Assembly (NCBI RefSeq): GCF_900187105.1
Contig: NZ_LT906482.1
Span: 1,736,001 to 1,800,000, forward strand
Direction of reading: 5' to 3'
Origin: Eikenella corrodens
GTDB lineage: Bacteria; Pseudomonadota; Gammaproteobacteria; Burkholderiales; Neisseriaceae
DNA length: 64,000 bases
Shown: piece after piece, positions 28,376 to 38,600 of the stretch
Numbering within the stretch: the stretch's first letter is position 1
Layout of the letters: every line of letters starts with the position of its first letter
Notes under the pieces: model-generated
What the model was told of the DNA's origin: nothing
What the model saw: only the letters and a program-made list of their open reading frames with translations
Databases searched by the model: none
Translations under genes and position numbers: made by a program

Positions 28376-28605
28376 GGGTGTGCGGCGGGTTGTTTTTTTA
28401 AAGGGGAAATTTTTCAGGTAGCCCCAATCGGGATATGGGCTACCTGAAAAATAGCCGGCCTTGCGCAACAGCATTGTGCGGCATGGGGTGGTAGGGTTTC
28501 AGCCAGCCTTTTGATGCTGGCGGGCTGGGCTGAAGAGGTTATCTGAAAACGAGCTTGGCGGGCTTCTGCGGGGCTGAAATTTTCAGGTAGCCTTTTGCAT
28601 GGGCA

Positions 28606-29514
28606 TCAATGCACTTGGTAGCGCTGCAACACAGCGCGGATTTGCGGCAGGGCTGCGCGGGCGGCGTCTTCGCCAAGCTTGATGGCGTGGGCTTTTTCAT
28701 CGAAACCGCCCACGGCGCCGAGGTGCTGCACTTGCGGTTTGATCACCACGTCGGCCTTGGCCAGCTCGCTGTTCAGCGCGGGCGTGCTCATGATGTTGAG
28801 GCTTTGGTCGAGGTAGGAGAAGAAGCCGCTTTGGCTGATGCGGGCGGGCTTGGCGGAAATGTCCACCGCAATCACCACGTTGGCGCCCATCTGGCGGGCG
28901 GCGGATACGGGTACGGGGGCGGTGAGGCCGCCGTCCACATAGCGTTTGCCGTTGATTACCGCGGGCTGGAAGACGTTGGGGATGCTGGCGGAGGCGCGCA
29001 CGGCCTGGCCGGTATTACCGCTGCGGAATACCACGCTGCGGCCGGAGTCGAATTCGGTGGCCACGGCGGCGAATTTGCGTGGCAGGTTTTGGATGGGGCG
29101 GTTGCCCACTTGGCGGTTGATGTAGTTTTGCAGTTTTTCGCCGCGGATAAAGCCGCTGGTGGAGAGGGTTAAATCTACCAAATCGGCGCGTTGCAGGTTT
29201 TCGGCTTCACGCTGCAGGCGGGGGGCGTTCATGCCGGAGGCGTAGAGGCTGCCCACCAGGGCGCCTGCGCTGGTGCCGGTAACGATTTTCACGGGGATAT
29301 TGTTTTCTTCCAACACCTTAATCACGCCGATATGGGCGAAGCCTTTGGATGCGCCGCCGCCCAGGGCCAGGCCGATAACGGCTTGGGGCTTGCGGGTGGC
29401 GGTGAGCGGCTGGCGGGAAGGGGTTTGCGAACCACTGCCGCCGAGAAGGCCACAGGCAGAAAGAGACAAGGTGAGCAGGGAGATGCCGAGGCTGCGGCGC
29501 AATAGGCTGTTCAT
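28606..29514 (-). CDS. Patatin-like phospholipase, RssA-type lipoprotein
   Basis: The protein is about 302 aa. It begins with a lipoprotein signal (MNSLLRRSLGISLLTLSLSAC, lipobox LSAC), so it should be anchored at the envelope. The patatin domain has the oxyanion loop GGGASKGFAHIG, the nucleophile elbow GTSAG, and the DGG aspartate (YVDGGLTAPVP), giving the Ser-Asp dyad. Such proteins hydrolyse phospholipid acyl chains; the substrate here is not known. The upstream reading frame to 30087 is non-conserved and antisense to the next gene, so the start at 29514 is preferred. Confidence 0.9.
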   Translation of the reverse strand: MNSLLRRSLGISLLTLSLSACGLLGGSGSQTPSRQPLTATRKPQAVIGLALGGGASKGFAHIGVIKVLEENNIPVKIVTGTSAGALVGSLYASGMNAPRLQREAENLQRADLVDLTLSTSGFIRGEKLQNYINRQVGNRPIQNLPRKFAAVATEFDSGRSVVFRSGNTGQAVRASASIPNVFQPAVINGKRYVDGGLTAPVPVSAARQMGANVVIAVDISAKPARISQSGFFSYLDQSLNIMSTPALNSELAKADVVIKPQVQHLGAVGGFDEKAHAIKLGEDAARAALPQIRAVLQRYQVH

Positions 29515-29646
29515 GGGAAGTCCTTTTGAATATGGGAAAACGGGTAGTATTGTAGCGGATTGGGCGGAAGATGGTAATGCAGTGGGCGTTGGGCGGGTGA
29601 TATATAATTGCATCCTCAGGCTGGCTGAAACTTTAAAGGAGGCGAT

Positions 29647-30216
29647 ATGGATTCGGAAGTGTTGTGGTCTGCCCGTGCGGCGCGGAAGCCAGATATGCGC
29701 GGGTTTTTCGGGGCGGTGGCGGTGCAGGCGCTGTGTTTCGGCGCGGCTTGGTGGTTTGGTCTCAATCCGTATTTTATGGGCGGGCTGTGCGTGTATGCTG
29801 TGTTGGGTTGGGTATGGCGCTGGCGGATAGAATGGCTGGCGCGGCCTCTGGCGGTTCAGTTGAGTGAACGGGCTGTGTGCGTTGTGCGGCGGCGGTTTTG
29901 GGGCGGGGAACGGGTGGAGAATTACGTGCTGGCGGAATTTTTCGGCGTGGCCAGCTATATGGGCGTTAGCATCTTCGGCGGAACGGACGAGCTGCGCACG
30001 GTGCTGCTGCGTGCGGATTCGGACGGGGCGTTGACGCTGAATTGGCAGCCGGCACGGCGGCAGGGACGGAAGTTTTGCTGGCTGCAACGCCGCGCGCCTG
30101 CCGCTGACAGCCCGGAAGCCGCCGCGCTGCGCGCCGAAATTTCGGAGGCAAGCGGTTTGCCTGACTGTGGTTTTATCGATATGGATGAACTGAAAAAGCA
30201 GGAAAAGGCTACCTGA
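29647..30216 (+). CDS. Small membrane protein of unknown function
   Basis: The protein is 189 aa. Two adjacent membrane helices (about residues 20-37 and 40-56) are followed by a soluble basic domain whose strand-rich pattern (VQLSERAVCVVRRRFWGGER, FFGVASYM) might be a PH-like fold, by inspection only. AAAGGAGG precedes the ATG. The C-terminal residues KAT and the stop codon are supplied by a DUS (30206-30217). It is divergent from the patatin gene. No function can be given. Confidence 0.65.
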   Translation: MDSEVLWSARAARKPDMRGFFGAVAVQALCFGAAWWFGLNPYFMGGLCVYAVLGWVWRWRIEWLARPLAVQLSERAVCVVRRRFWGGERVENYVLAEFFGVASYMGVSIFGGTDELRTVLLRADSDGALTLNWQPARRQGRKFCWLQRRAPAADSPEAAALRAEISEASGLPDCGFIDMDELKKQEKAT

Positions 30217-30271
30217 AAACTGCTGTTCTTGGTTTTCAGGTAGCCCGTTATTTGAAATTTATCTAAGTGTA

Positions 30272-30471
30272 GGAAATCGATAGCGTTGTTTACACTTTTT
30301 CTGAAGCAGATGGCTTTTGTTTTTGCTTAAATGATTTTTAAGCATCTATCCACCATTATCAAGAACAGAAAGGATTTCCCGTGTCTATCGACATTCTTGA
30401 CAATGCCGGATAGATGCTCAACCAGGTCTTCAAGCAAAAGCCGAAAGTGTAAACCAACGCTGTCGATTTCC
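30272..30471. repeat. 200-bp imperfect inverted repeat upstream of the DMT transporter
   Basis: The left arm (30272-30365) and the right arm (30394-30471) are diverged inverted copies: GGAAATCGATAGCGTTG / CAACGCTGTCGATTTCC, TTTACACTTT / AAAGTGTAAA, GGCTTTTG..GCTT / AAGCAAAAGCC, AGCATCTATCC / GGATAGATGC and TCAAGAA / TTCTTGA appear in matching order. No transposase or DUS lies inside. It could be a miniature inverted-repeat element, or a long structured leader of the following gene. One right-arm frame is open for short stretches (VSIDILDNAG, stop, MLNQVFKQKPKV, stop), perhaps a decayed gene. Confidence 0.6.
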
Positions 30472-30491
30472 ACAAATAAGGAGTAATCATC

Positions 30492-30923
30492 ATGGCCTCA
30501 AACGCTTGGCTCTATTGGGCTTTAGCTTCGGCCTTTTTCGCAGCGCTCACGGCGATTTTTGCCAAGTTGGGTTTGCAGGGCATCGATTCGGATTTCGCCA
30601 CCTTTATCCGCACATTGGTGATCATTGCGGCTTTGGCAGCGTTTTTGAGCTACACCGGCAAATGGCAGGGGGTGGGTGGTTTTTCGGGGCGCAACTGGGC
30701 GTTTCTGATTCTTTCCGGCCTGGCCACGGGGGCTTCTTGGCTGGCTTATTTCAAGGCTTTGCAGATGGGCGAGGCTTCCAAGGTGGCTCCGGTGGATAAA
30801 TTCAGCATCGTGCTGGTGGCGCTGATGGCGGTGGTATTTCTCAAGGAGCGGCCGGCAGCGCAGGAATGGCTGGGGATTGCGATGATTGCCGGCGGGGTGT
30901 TGGTGTTGGCTTTGAAGCGATAG
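30492..30923 (+). CDS. Half-size EamA/DMT-family membrane transporter
   Basis: The protein is 143 aa with about five hydrophobic helices. It has the hallmark of a single EamA unit: N-terminal WLYWALASAFFAALTAIFAK and C-terminal VFLKERPAAQEWLGIAMIAGGVLVL. Full-length drug/metabolite transporters have two such units; half-size members work as dimers. AAGGAG (30478-30483) precedes the ATG. The substrate is unknown. It follows the 200-bp inverted repeat, which may be in its leader, and ends in a DUS hairpin. Confidence 0.88.
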   Translation: MASNAWLYWALASAFFAALTAIFAKLGLQGIDSDFATFIRTLVIIAALAAFLSYTGKWQGVGGFSGRNWAFLILSGLATGASWLAYFKALQMGEASKVAPVDKFSIVLVALMAVVFLKERPAAQEWLGIAMIAGGVLVLALKR

Positions 30924-30938
30924 TGGATGTAAAGCAAA

Positions 30939-30993
30939 AGGCTACCTGAACATGAGCTTCGCAGCAATGCGCGGAGCTTGTTTCAGGTAGCCT
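30939..30993. terminator. DUS hairpin between convergent genes
   Basis: DUS at 30939-30950 and complement at 30982-30993 enclose a further inner hairpin (GAGCTTCGCAGC/GCGCGGAGCTT region). It lies between the DMT gene and nlpD, which converge. Confidence 0.55.
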
Positions 30994-31010
30994 TTATATG
31001 TGCCAAACGT

Positions 31011-31673
31011 TTATTTCGGCAGATAATCCATCGGATTGACGGCTCGGTTGTTTACGCGCACTTCGAAGTGCAGTTTCACGCGGTCGGTGCCGCTGCTGCC
31101 CATGGTGGCGATGGTTTGCCCGGCGGATACCTGCTGGCCTTCGCGCACGCTGATTTGGCTGTTGTGCGCGTAGGCGGTGAGCATGCCGCCGGTGTGGTTG
31201 ATGAGGATGAGTTTGCCGTAGCCGCGGATGCCTTCGCCCACGTAGCTCACGCGGCCGGGGGCGGCGGCTTTCACCGGGGTGCCGGTGCTGCCGGCGATGT
31301 CGATGCCTTTACTGGAGGAGCCGTTAAACTGGGTGATGATTTCGCCCCGCACCGGCCATTGCAGGCTGCTGGGTGCGGCGCTGGTACGCTCGGCCGGGGT
31401 GCGTGTTACTGTGCGGTTGAGCGTATTGCTGGCGGATGTACTGCGGTTGGTGCCGCTGCCCACGCGCAATCGTTGGCCCACTTCGAGCTGGGAGGAGTTT
31501 TTCAGGTTGTTCCAGGCCATTAGGCGGGAGACGGGTTGGTTGAAACGTCGGCTGATGCGGTAGAGCGTGTCGCCGCGCTGCACGCGGTAGTATTGATCGC
31601 CGGAGGAGGGGCCAGCGCAGGCGGCCATGAGGGCGGTGCATAAGAGGGCGGTGCAGGCGGAAGAGAATTTCAT
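31011..31673 (-). CDS. nlpD: LysM/M23 murein hydrolase activator, NlpD-type lipoprotein
   Basis: The protein is 220 aa. The signal ends in lipobox MAAC (Cys19). A LysM peptidoglycan-binding motif follows (YYRVQRGDTLYRISRRFNQP, about residues 28-70), then an M23 LytM domain (about 110-220). The LytM domain is degenerate: where active peptidases have HxxxxD, it reads SSKGIDIAG, so the zinc-binding histidine is missing, just as in E. coli NlpD, which activates the amidase AmiC at the division site rather than cutting itself. The final LHFEVRVNNRAVNPMDYLP closely fits NlpD. Unlike in enterobacteria, rpoS and pcm are not adjacent. Confidence 0.9.
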   Translation of the reverse strand: MKFSSACTALLCTALMAACAGPSSGDQYYRVQRGDTLYRISRRFNQPVSRLMAWNNLKNSSQLEVGQRLRVGSGTNRSTSASNTLNRTVTRTPAERTSAAPSSLQWPVRGEIITQFNGSSSKGIDIAGSTGTPVKAAAPGRVSYVGEGIRGYGKLILINHTGGMLTAYAHNSQISVREGQQVSAGQTIATMGSSGTDRVKLHFEVRVNNRAVNPMDYLPK

Positions 31674-31890
31674 GAAGCGCTCCGTGTGATGGGGCAGCTG
31701 GGCTACCTGAAAAATGAAAGATACAGCGGGTGTGAGCTAAGCAAATTTGCCATGTGCTCAAGTGTGCTGTAAAGAAGTGCTTCTATCATACTATAGGAAA
31801 CGGCAGGTAAACAAACCGGCTGGTCGGGCGGTGTTGGTGCGAACAGGGTATGATGTGGCTGTTTGCAAAATATAGCGCGAGGAGAGGGCT

Positions 31891-32520
31891 ATGTCTTCTG
31901 TATTCAATCCGCAGGCCGCAACCAATATTTATTGCTTGCTATTTGAGCAATACGAAACGTTAGATTTAATGGGGCCGGTGGAGTTTTTGTTCCGCCTACC
32001 GCAAACTAGGCTGCATTATGCGTCGCATGGCGGCGGTATGGTGGCTAGCCGGCAGGGTTTTGTTGTACAGACACAGCGGCTGGATAGGCTACCTGAAAAT
32101 AGTATCTTACTGGTGCCGGGCGGGCAGGGCACACGGCCGCTGGTGCAAGATATGGTTTTTCTGCGTGATTTGGGCGTGTGGCTGGATCAGGCTGCTTGTT
32201 GTTTGTCAGTGTGTACTGGTGCAGCGCTGCTAGCGGCTAGTGGTCGATTGGATGGTTTGCCTGCCACGTCCAATAAACAGGCTTTTGATTGGGTACGCAG
32301 CGTGGGCAGGCTGGTGGATTGGCAGCCTGCTGCGCGTTGGGTGGCCGCTGGCCGGCTTTACACCTCTTCTGGCGTATCGGCAGGGATGGATATGACGCTT
32401 GGTTTCATTGCAGATTACTACGGTCGCGCACAGGCGGAGGTGATTGCTGCACATTGCGAATATATTTGGCACGATAACCCAGCAGACGACCCATTCGCGG
32501 TTTCTATTTTAGCTTCATAA
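31891..32520 (+). CDS. DJ-1/PfpI-family protein
   Basis: The protein is 209 aa. The nucleophile elbow CLSVCTGAALLAASGRLDG carries the conserved cysteine (C in SVCTGA) of the DJ-1/PfpI glutaminase-like fold. The family includes chaperones, deglycases, isonitrile hydratases and the sensory halves of GlxA regulators; the N-terminal VEFLFRLPQTRLHYAS and the C-terminal TSSGVSAGMDMTLGF resemble the GlxA/isonitrile hydratase type. No DNA-binding domain is attached. GCGAGGAGAG precedes the start. The substrate is unknown. Confidence 0.88.
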   Translation: MSSVFNPQAATNIYCLLFEQYETLDLMGPVEFLFRLPQTRLHYASHGGGMVASRQGFVVQTQRLDRLPENSILLVPGGQGTRPLVQDMVFLRDLGVWLDQAACCLSVCTGAALLAASGRLDGLPATSNKQAFDWVRSVGRLVDWQPAARWVAAGRLYTSSGVSAGMDMTLGFIADYYGRAQAEVIAAHCEYIWHDNPADDPFAVSILAS

Positions 32521-32668
32521 AAGCTGTGTTTCGCTATGTTTGAGTTGTATGGAGGCTGACTCTTTCAGGTAGCCTTTGAATGCAGTGGGCTTGGGAAAAC
32601 TTTGCAAAATACCCGCTTGATTTTATGTATGGCGGGCAGATATAGGGATGGCCGTTGTGCCCTAAGGC

Positions 32669-33076
32669 TTAAGCTTTGGATAGCGCCGATTGAATCAGCA
32701 TCTGTGTGCCGAACCAGCCCCAGTAGATGCGGTGGCGCCAGATGAGGCCGTCTTTGAGCTGCATCAGCTCTAAAATGTCGATTTGCTCGCCATCGGGCGT
32801 TTGGCGCGGGTATTCCCACACGAGGAGGTCGCCGCTGGCAAGGTATTGACCGCTGCGATACCAGCGCACCAATTCGTTGGGGCGGCGGCGGGTGCCTTCT
32901 TCGAGGAAGCGGCCGATTTCGGCTTTGCCATGCAGCACGCCGCTGTTTTGATTAAGGATGATGGGCACCAGGGGCGATTCGAGCTCGGCTGCTTCGTGAT
33001 ACAGTGCGAGCAGGGCGGCGGTGTTGCGGCTTTTGGCGGCTTCGTGCCATTGCCGGTATATTTGTTCGGCGGTCAT
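32669..33076 (-). CDS. NTF2/SnoaL-like protein
   Basis: The product is about 135 aa. The pattern MTAEQIYRQWHEAAKSRNTAALLALYHEAAELESPL...VLHGKAEIGRFLE is that of the SnoaL-like branch of the NTF2 fold, a cone-shaped barrel used by isomerases and small-molecule binding proteins. Met at 33076 is chosen because GGGAAA lies about 6 nt upstream on the transcript and the family usually begins here; a Met 24 bp upstream is an alternative. No catalytic residues can be named with confidence. Confidence 0.75.
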   Translation of the reverse strand: MTAEQIYRQWHEAAKSRNTAALLALYHEAAELESPLVPIILNQNSGVLHGKAEIGRFLEEGTRRRPNELVRWYRSGQYLASGDLLVWEYPRQTPDGEQIDILELMQLKDGLIWRHRIYWGWFGTQMLIQSALSKA

Positions 33077-33257
33077 GATGTTTCCCAGTGTCGGATGCAA
33101 AAACCGAATGTTACGCTTGCTGAAGCTTGTAGGCTACCTGAAAAAGAGTGGAGCGAATTTCGCTAAAATAAGCGGAACGAATTTCTTTAAAACGATGCTT
33201 TGGTGTTGAGTTGCTGCGAAGCTAAAATTATTTCTTTGTTTGAAAAGGAAAAAAACG

Positions 33258-33734
33258 ATGCGTTACCTTGGAATTTGGCTCTTGCTGTTGGCGGGGGCGG
33301 AAGCGGCTTCGATTGTGATGGTGGCTGAGCGGCTTGGCGGGATGCCCACGCTTTTGCTGATGGTGTTGTCGTTTATGGCCGGGATGGTGATGCTGCGCAA
33401 CCTGGGTTTTTCTTCGGTGATGCTGGCCGGATCGCTGTTTAATAGCCGGGGCGAGGTGTCGTTTTACCAATTGCTGTGGCCGCTGCGTTATATTGTGGCG
33501 GCGCTGCTGTTGATGTCGCCCGGTTTTGTGTCCACTGCTTTGGCCTTGGTGCTGATGCTGCCGATTAAGGGCGGCCCGGCGGCGGTGCGGCCAAATCAGA
33601 TGGGGCAGAACTACCGATCTTCCGGCTATGGTGCGGACGGCGACATCATCGACGGCGAGTTTGAAACCGTACGCCCGCAAGAGGAGCGCGAAGAAACCCG
33701 CCTGCTGGAGCAGCACGATCACGAGCCGCAATAA
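33258..33734 (+). CDS. fxsA: FxsA-family membrane protein
   Basis: The protein is about 158 aa. It has three to four membrane helices in the first 115 residues and the FxsA pattern (LLLLAGAEAASIVMVAERLG, then MLRNLGFSS, then LLLMSPGFVSTALALVLMLP) and an acidic soluble tail. FxsA was named for suppressing F-plasmid exclusion of phage T7 when overproduced; its normal role is unknown. Start 33258 has AAAAGGA (33244-33250) at a suitable distance; the Met at 33240 is too close to that site. Ends in a DUS pair before murI. Confidence 0.87.
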   Translation: MRYLGIWLLLLAGAEAASIVMVAERLGGMPTLLLMVLSFMAGMVMLRNLGFSSVMLAGSLFNSRGEVSFYQLLWPLRYIVAALLLMSPGFVSTALALVLMLPIKGGPAAVRPNQMGQNYRSSGYGADGDIIDGEFETVRPQEEREETRLLEQHDHEPQ

Positions 33735-33848
33735 GGCTGATTCAGCTCAAAAGGCTACCTGAAAATCGATACAAAGATTTCAGGTAGCCTTTCGCTTATC
33801 CGCCGCGCGTGTACAATACGCCTTTTCCTGCAACAGCAAACCAGCAAC

Positions 33849-34664
33849 ATGAAACCGAACAGCCTCACGCAGCGCCCCATCGGCGTATTCGATTCCGGCG
33901 TCGGCGGGCTCACCGTGGTGCGCGCGCTGATGGAGCGGCTGCCCAATGAAAACATCGTTTATTTCGGCGACACCGCCCGCGTGCCCTACGGCGTGAAATC
34001 GCGCAGCACTATCGAAACCTACACCGCGCAAATCGTTGAATTCTTAATGCAGCACGACGTGAAAGCACTGGTGATTGCCTGCAATACCATCGCCGCCGTG
34101 GCCGGTGCCAAAGTGCGGCAAACCGCCGGCGGTATGCCCGTGCTCGACGTGATTGCCGCCGGTGCGCAAGCCGCACTGGCTACCAGTCGCAACGGCCGTA
34201 TCGGCATCATTGCCACGTCCACCACCGTCAATTCCAACGCTTACGCCCGCGCCATCCACGCGCAAAACCCGCAGGCGCGCGTGCCTTCCCAAGCCTGCCC
34301 GCTGCTGGTGCCGCTGGTGGAAGAAGGCTGGCTTGAGCATGAAGTTACCCGCCTCACCGTGCGCGAATACCTCAAGCCGCTGCTCGCCGAAGACATCGAC
34401 ACCCTCGTGCTCGGCTGCACCCACTACCCCCTGCTCAAACCCCTGCTGCAAAGCGAAGCCCCGCATCTGGCGCTGGTGGATTCCGCGCTCACCACCGCCG
34501 AAGCCACCGCCGCCGCCCTTGCCGAGGCCGGCCTGCTTAACCCCAGCCAAACCCCCGCCGACTACCATTTCTATGTGAGCGACATCCCCCTGCGCTTCCA
34601 AACCATCGGCGAACGCTTCCTCGGCCGCAGCCTCGAGCAAATCGAAATGATGCGGCTGGGCTAA
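33849..34664 (+). CDS. murI: Glutamate racemase
   Basis: The protein is 271 aa, typical for MurI. It converts L- to D-glutamate for peptidoglycan. The two catalytic cysteines are seen in ACNT (near residue 77) and GCTHYPLL (near residue 190), and the substrate-binding FDSGVGGLTV lies at the N-terminus. It is followed 86 bp later by purN on the same strand, with a DUS pair between the two. Confidence 0.96.
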   Translation: MKPNSLTQRPIGVFDSGVGGLTVVRALMERLPNENIVYFGDTARVPYGVKSRSTIETYTAQIVEFLMQHDVKALVIACNTIAAVAGAKVRQTAGGMPVLDVIAAGAQAALATSRNGRIGIIATSTTVNSNAYARAIHAQNPQARVPSQACPLLVPLVEEGWLEHEVTRLTVREYLKPLLAEDIDTLVLGCTHYPLLKPLLQSEAPHLALVDSALTTAEATAAALAEAGLLNPSQTPADYHFYVSDIPLRFQTIGERFLGRSLEQIEMMRLG

Positions 34665-34750
34665 TTGCCTCTAAGATTTTCAGGTAGCCTTGCTTGTCAT
34701 CGCACAGGCTACCTGAAACATATCTCAACCACTTTTCCAACTACTCCGCC

Positions 34751-35371
34751 ATGACCAAAACCGTCATCCTCATTTCCGGCCGCGGCAGCAATATGCAGGC
34801 CGTGGTGCAAGCCAATATCCCCAATCTGCACATCGCCGCCGTGCTCTCCGACAATCCCCAAGCCCCCGGGCTGGCCTGGGCGGCAGAGCAGGGCATCCAT
34901 ACCGCCGCCCTCAATCCCAAAGACTTCCCCAGCCGCGCCGATTTCAACCAAGCCATGCTGGAATTCGTGGCCAGCCACGCGCCCGACCTTGTGCTGCTTG
35001 CCGGCTATATGCGCATTCTTCCGCCCGAGTTTTGCAGCCGCTTCGCCAATCAAACCATCAATATTCATCCCTCCCTGCTGCCCGCCTTTCCCGGCCTGCA
35101 CACCCACCAACGCGCCATCGACGAAGGCTGCCGCCTCGCGGGCTGCACCGTACACTTCGTTACCGCCGAGCTCGATTGTGGCCCCATCATCGCCCAAGGC
35201 GCCGTGCCCGTATACGATTCCGACACCGCCGACACCCTGGCCGCACGCGTGCTGAAAATCGAACACCAGCTGCTGCCGCAAGCCGTGGCCGACTTCGCCG
35301 CCGGTAATCTGAGCATCCACGGCAAACGCGTACACAACCGGCACACTGCGGGAGAAGCCGGGCAAGGTTGA
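34751..35371 (+). CDS. purN: Phosphoribosylglycinamide formyltransferase
   Basis: The protein is 206 aa, the normal length of PurN. It transfers a formyl group from 10-formyl-tetrahydrofolate to GAR in purine synthesis. Seen: the ILISGRGSNMQAVV phosphate loop, YMRILP, the catalytic INIHPSLLPAFPGLHTHQRAI with Asn and His, and GCTVHFVTAELDCGPII with the catalytic Asp. Met at 34751 is used, since the longer frame (from 34694) runs through a DUS (encoding RLPET). purM, the common partner, is not in the window. Confidence 0.95.
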   Translation: MTKTVILISGRGSNMQAVVQANIPNLHIAAVLSDNPQAPGLAWAAEQGIHTAALNPKDFPSRADFNQAMLEFVASHAPDLVLLAGYMRILPPEFCSRFANQTINIHPSLLPAFPGLHTHQRAIDEGCRLAGCTVHFVTAELDCGPIIAQGAVPVYDSDTADTLAARVLKIEHQLLPQAVADFAAGNLSIHGKRVHNRHTAGEAGQG

Positions 35372-35615
35372 GCGTATGGCAAGCAGGGGCAGCTTAATAG
35401 TGTCCACATCGAAATGTTTTGTTTAACCTTTTCAGGTAGCCTTCCCGCAAGAGGCTACCTGAAAATTTTTGGGCGGACATTTTGCCGCATTCCCCGCCGC
35501 CACCAGATACCGCTATAATCCATCCAAGTAAATAATCTAATCAAACTATTTTGGCGAAGCCCGCTGTGTCCACTTTCAGGTAGACTGCGGGCTGCCTGCC
35601 CAAACGAGGTGTAAT

Positions 35616-38600
35616 ATGGCTTTTGTCGTAACCTTATTGCTGCTGATGTTCGGTGCTTTTGTGGTGATGCTGTTCCAAACGAGGATGCAGCAGCAGGAGA
35701 TGGTCGAACAGCTGTCGCGCCTGCAGAAAGAAGTGGAACAGCTGCGCCGCCGCCAGCCCCTGCGGGAGCAAAGGCTGGCTGAAAGTGAAAGTAGCGAGCT
35801 GCGCCAAAGCGAGCAGGCTGTGCCTCAACACCTTGGGCAGGCCGGGCTTCAGCCCAATGCGCCCAGTGCGGCGCAGCCCGATTTCAGCGGCTGGCCATAC
35901 AACCCGAACGTGCCCACTTCCGCTGCTGCGAGCGCGCCGCAGCCGAGTGTTGCTGCGTTTGATGCCATTCCTTCTGCGGCAGCCGGCCCGGCCCAATCGG
36001 CCCATCTGGCCGCCCATTCCCAACCTGCAGAAGCGGCGGTGCATCCGCTGCCTGCCCAATCTGGTCAATCTAGCCAATCCACATTCGAACAACCTGCCGC
36101 GCCTGTATTTTCAGGTAGCCTCACGGCTGCTGCTTCGGCAGCGGGGGGAAATGTGCCGCCTGCTACGGCAGCGCAGCCTGCTCCTGCCGCACGGCAGCCT
36201 GAAGCGGCTGTTGAGGAACATGGTGTGATGCCGGGAAGCCGCCCGGGCACGGTGAGAATCCGCAAACGGGGAGCGGCGCAAACCGCTATCCAAACGCCTG
36301 CCCGCACTCCGGCTCAAGCAGCGCTGGCGGCGCACAGCCAAGCTCAAACGGCAGCCCAATCCTCGACCGCCCAATCCGCCCAGCGGCGCCGCGTTGCCCG
36401 CCCGGCCGAGCGGGAGGAGGAAAGTGCATTTGCCCCGCTGATCGATTGGCTGATGCACGGCAACCTGCTGCTGAAAACCGGCGTGGTGGTACTGTTTTTG
36501 GGGCTGGTGTTCCTGCTGCGCTTTGCTTCGGAGCGGATTCATGTGCCGATTGAAATGCGCTATCTGGGCGTGATGGGCTCGGGTTTGGCGGCTGCCGTGT
36601 CGGGTTGGTTTTTGCAACGCCGCCGCCGCGAATACGGCCTGATTTTGCAGGGCTTCGGCATGGCGGTGATGTATCTGACCACACTGGCGGCGGTGAAGCT
36701 GCACCCGCTTTTGTCTGCGGGCACGGCTTTTATGCTGATGGTGGGGCTGGTGTGCGCGATGGCGGCGCTGGCGGTGCGGCAGGATGCGAAAATCATGGCG
36801 CAGGTGGCGCTTATCGGCGGTTTGGCCGCGCCGATTTTGGTGAGCGATGGCAGCGGCAGCTATGTGGTGCTGTTCACTTATCTGGCGCTGCTCAACACCG
36901 GTGTGGCGGCGATTGCCCGCTTCAAAACTTGGCGTAGTCTGAACCTTATCGGCTTTATCGGCAGCCTGTTTATTGCCGTGATGTGGGGATCTTCGGAATA
37001 CAGGGGCGAATATTTCGCCAGCACCGAGCCTTTCCTGATTTTCCACTGGCTGCTCTACACGCTCTTGGCCTGCCTCTACGCGCTGCACCGGCGCGATGAG
37101 GCCGATGAGGCAGCCGTGCCGGATAACGCTGGGTTGGACGAACTGATTGATAGTTTGGTACGCCACGGCATGACTATCGGCGCGATAGACGGCACGCTGC
37201 TGTTCGGCTCGGCCGTGTCGGCGTTTGTGCTGCAATACCATATGCTGCCCGAGGGCGGCCATTGGGCGGCGGGTGCGGCGTTGGGTTTTGCTGCGGTGTA
37301 TGCCCTGTTGGCCGGGGTGTTTACCGGCAGCCGCGATTTTCCGCTTTTGCGCCAGGCTTTGGCGGCGCTTTCGCTCGTGTTCGCCACCCTGGCGGTGCCG
37401 CTGGCCTTCGAGCAGGCGGCCACGGTGGCGCTGTGGTCGCTGGAGGCCGGGTTGGTGTATGTGTTTGCCCTGCGCCAGCAGCGACCGCACACGCGGTTTT
37501 TGGCGGTGGTGGTGTATGCGCTGTCGCTGGGCGCATTGCTGTTTGGCGGCGACTTGGGCTGGCGGATTGTGAGCGAAGAAGGTGTGCCGCTGCTCGCCGG
37601 CCCGCTGGTGCCGACATTGGCGGCGGCCTCGGCCGGTTTGGCCATGTATGCAGCTTGGCTGCGTTGGCGCTGTCGTGGTTCGGCCTATTGGGAAAGCTGC
37701 GCCCAGCGCGGGGCTTTAGGCGCAGGCCTGCTGCTCGCGGGGCTGCTACCGCTGATGTGCCTGCCGCGCCATTGGGCCATGGTGGCTTTGGCCGCATTGG
37801 CTTGGGCGGCAGTACGGATGCAGGCGGTGTTGCAGGATGCGTTTGAGCCCAACCCGCTGGCTGCGCTTTCAGGTAGCCCCTCCGATGAAGGCGGTGCAGA
37901 CGGGAATGCCGATGAGGCAGACGAATCCGCCTGGCTGCCCGGCGGCGGCTTGTTTGCCGTGGCCGCAGCAAGCTGGGGCATGCTGGTGTTGTTGCTGTTG
38001 GCGGTTGTGTCCGCCGGGGAAGATTGGCTGTCCACCATCTGCTGCTTTGCCGCCGCGATATTGCTGGGTGCGGCGGCCTACGCTTTGCACCGCCAGGGCG
38101 ATGAATGGCTACCTGAAAATGAATCCAGTGCACCGCTGCGCAGCAAAAACAGGCGCGGCAGGCAGCAACGCGACACCGCCCGCCCGCTCAGCCTATTGCT
38201 GCACCAAGCTGTCGGCTGGCTGCTGCTCGACCTGGCATTCTTAAGCACGATCCTCTCTTCGGTAAACCTGCTGCACCATCTGCCGGAGAGCCTGGTTGGC
38301 GGCGCCCTGTTGTGGACTTTGCCGCTGCCCTTCGCGTTGTGGACGGCGGCAGCCTGGCTGCTCGATTGGCGGCAGGGCAGGCGCGCCGCGCTTGTGCTGG
38401 TGCCGCTGCTGATTCCGAACGCCATGCTGTTGTTTAGTAGATTGAGCCGCGCCGATTTGGTGGCGCACGCGCTTTCAGGTAGCCTCATGCACCTGGCCTT
38501 GGCTGCCCTATTGGTATGGATTTTGCGCCTGCAAGACTTCCGTTCGCACGATACCGAACGCGGCTGGGGCATGGCGGCGTTTGCGCTGTGGGCGGCTTCG

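Noticed and set aside
30349..30434. Small genes inside the 200-bp inverted repeat
   Set aside because: The frames are interrupted by several stops and have no ribosome sites; at most they are remnants.
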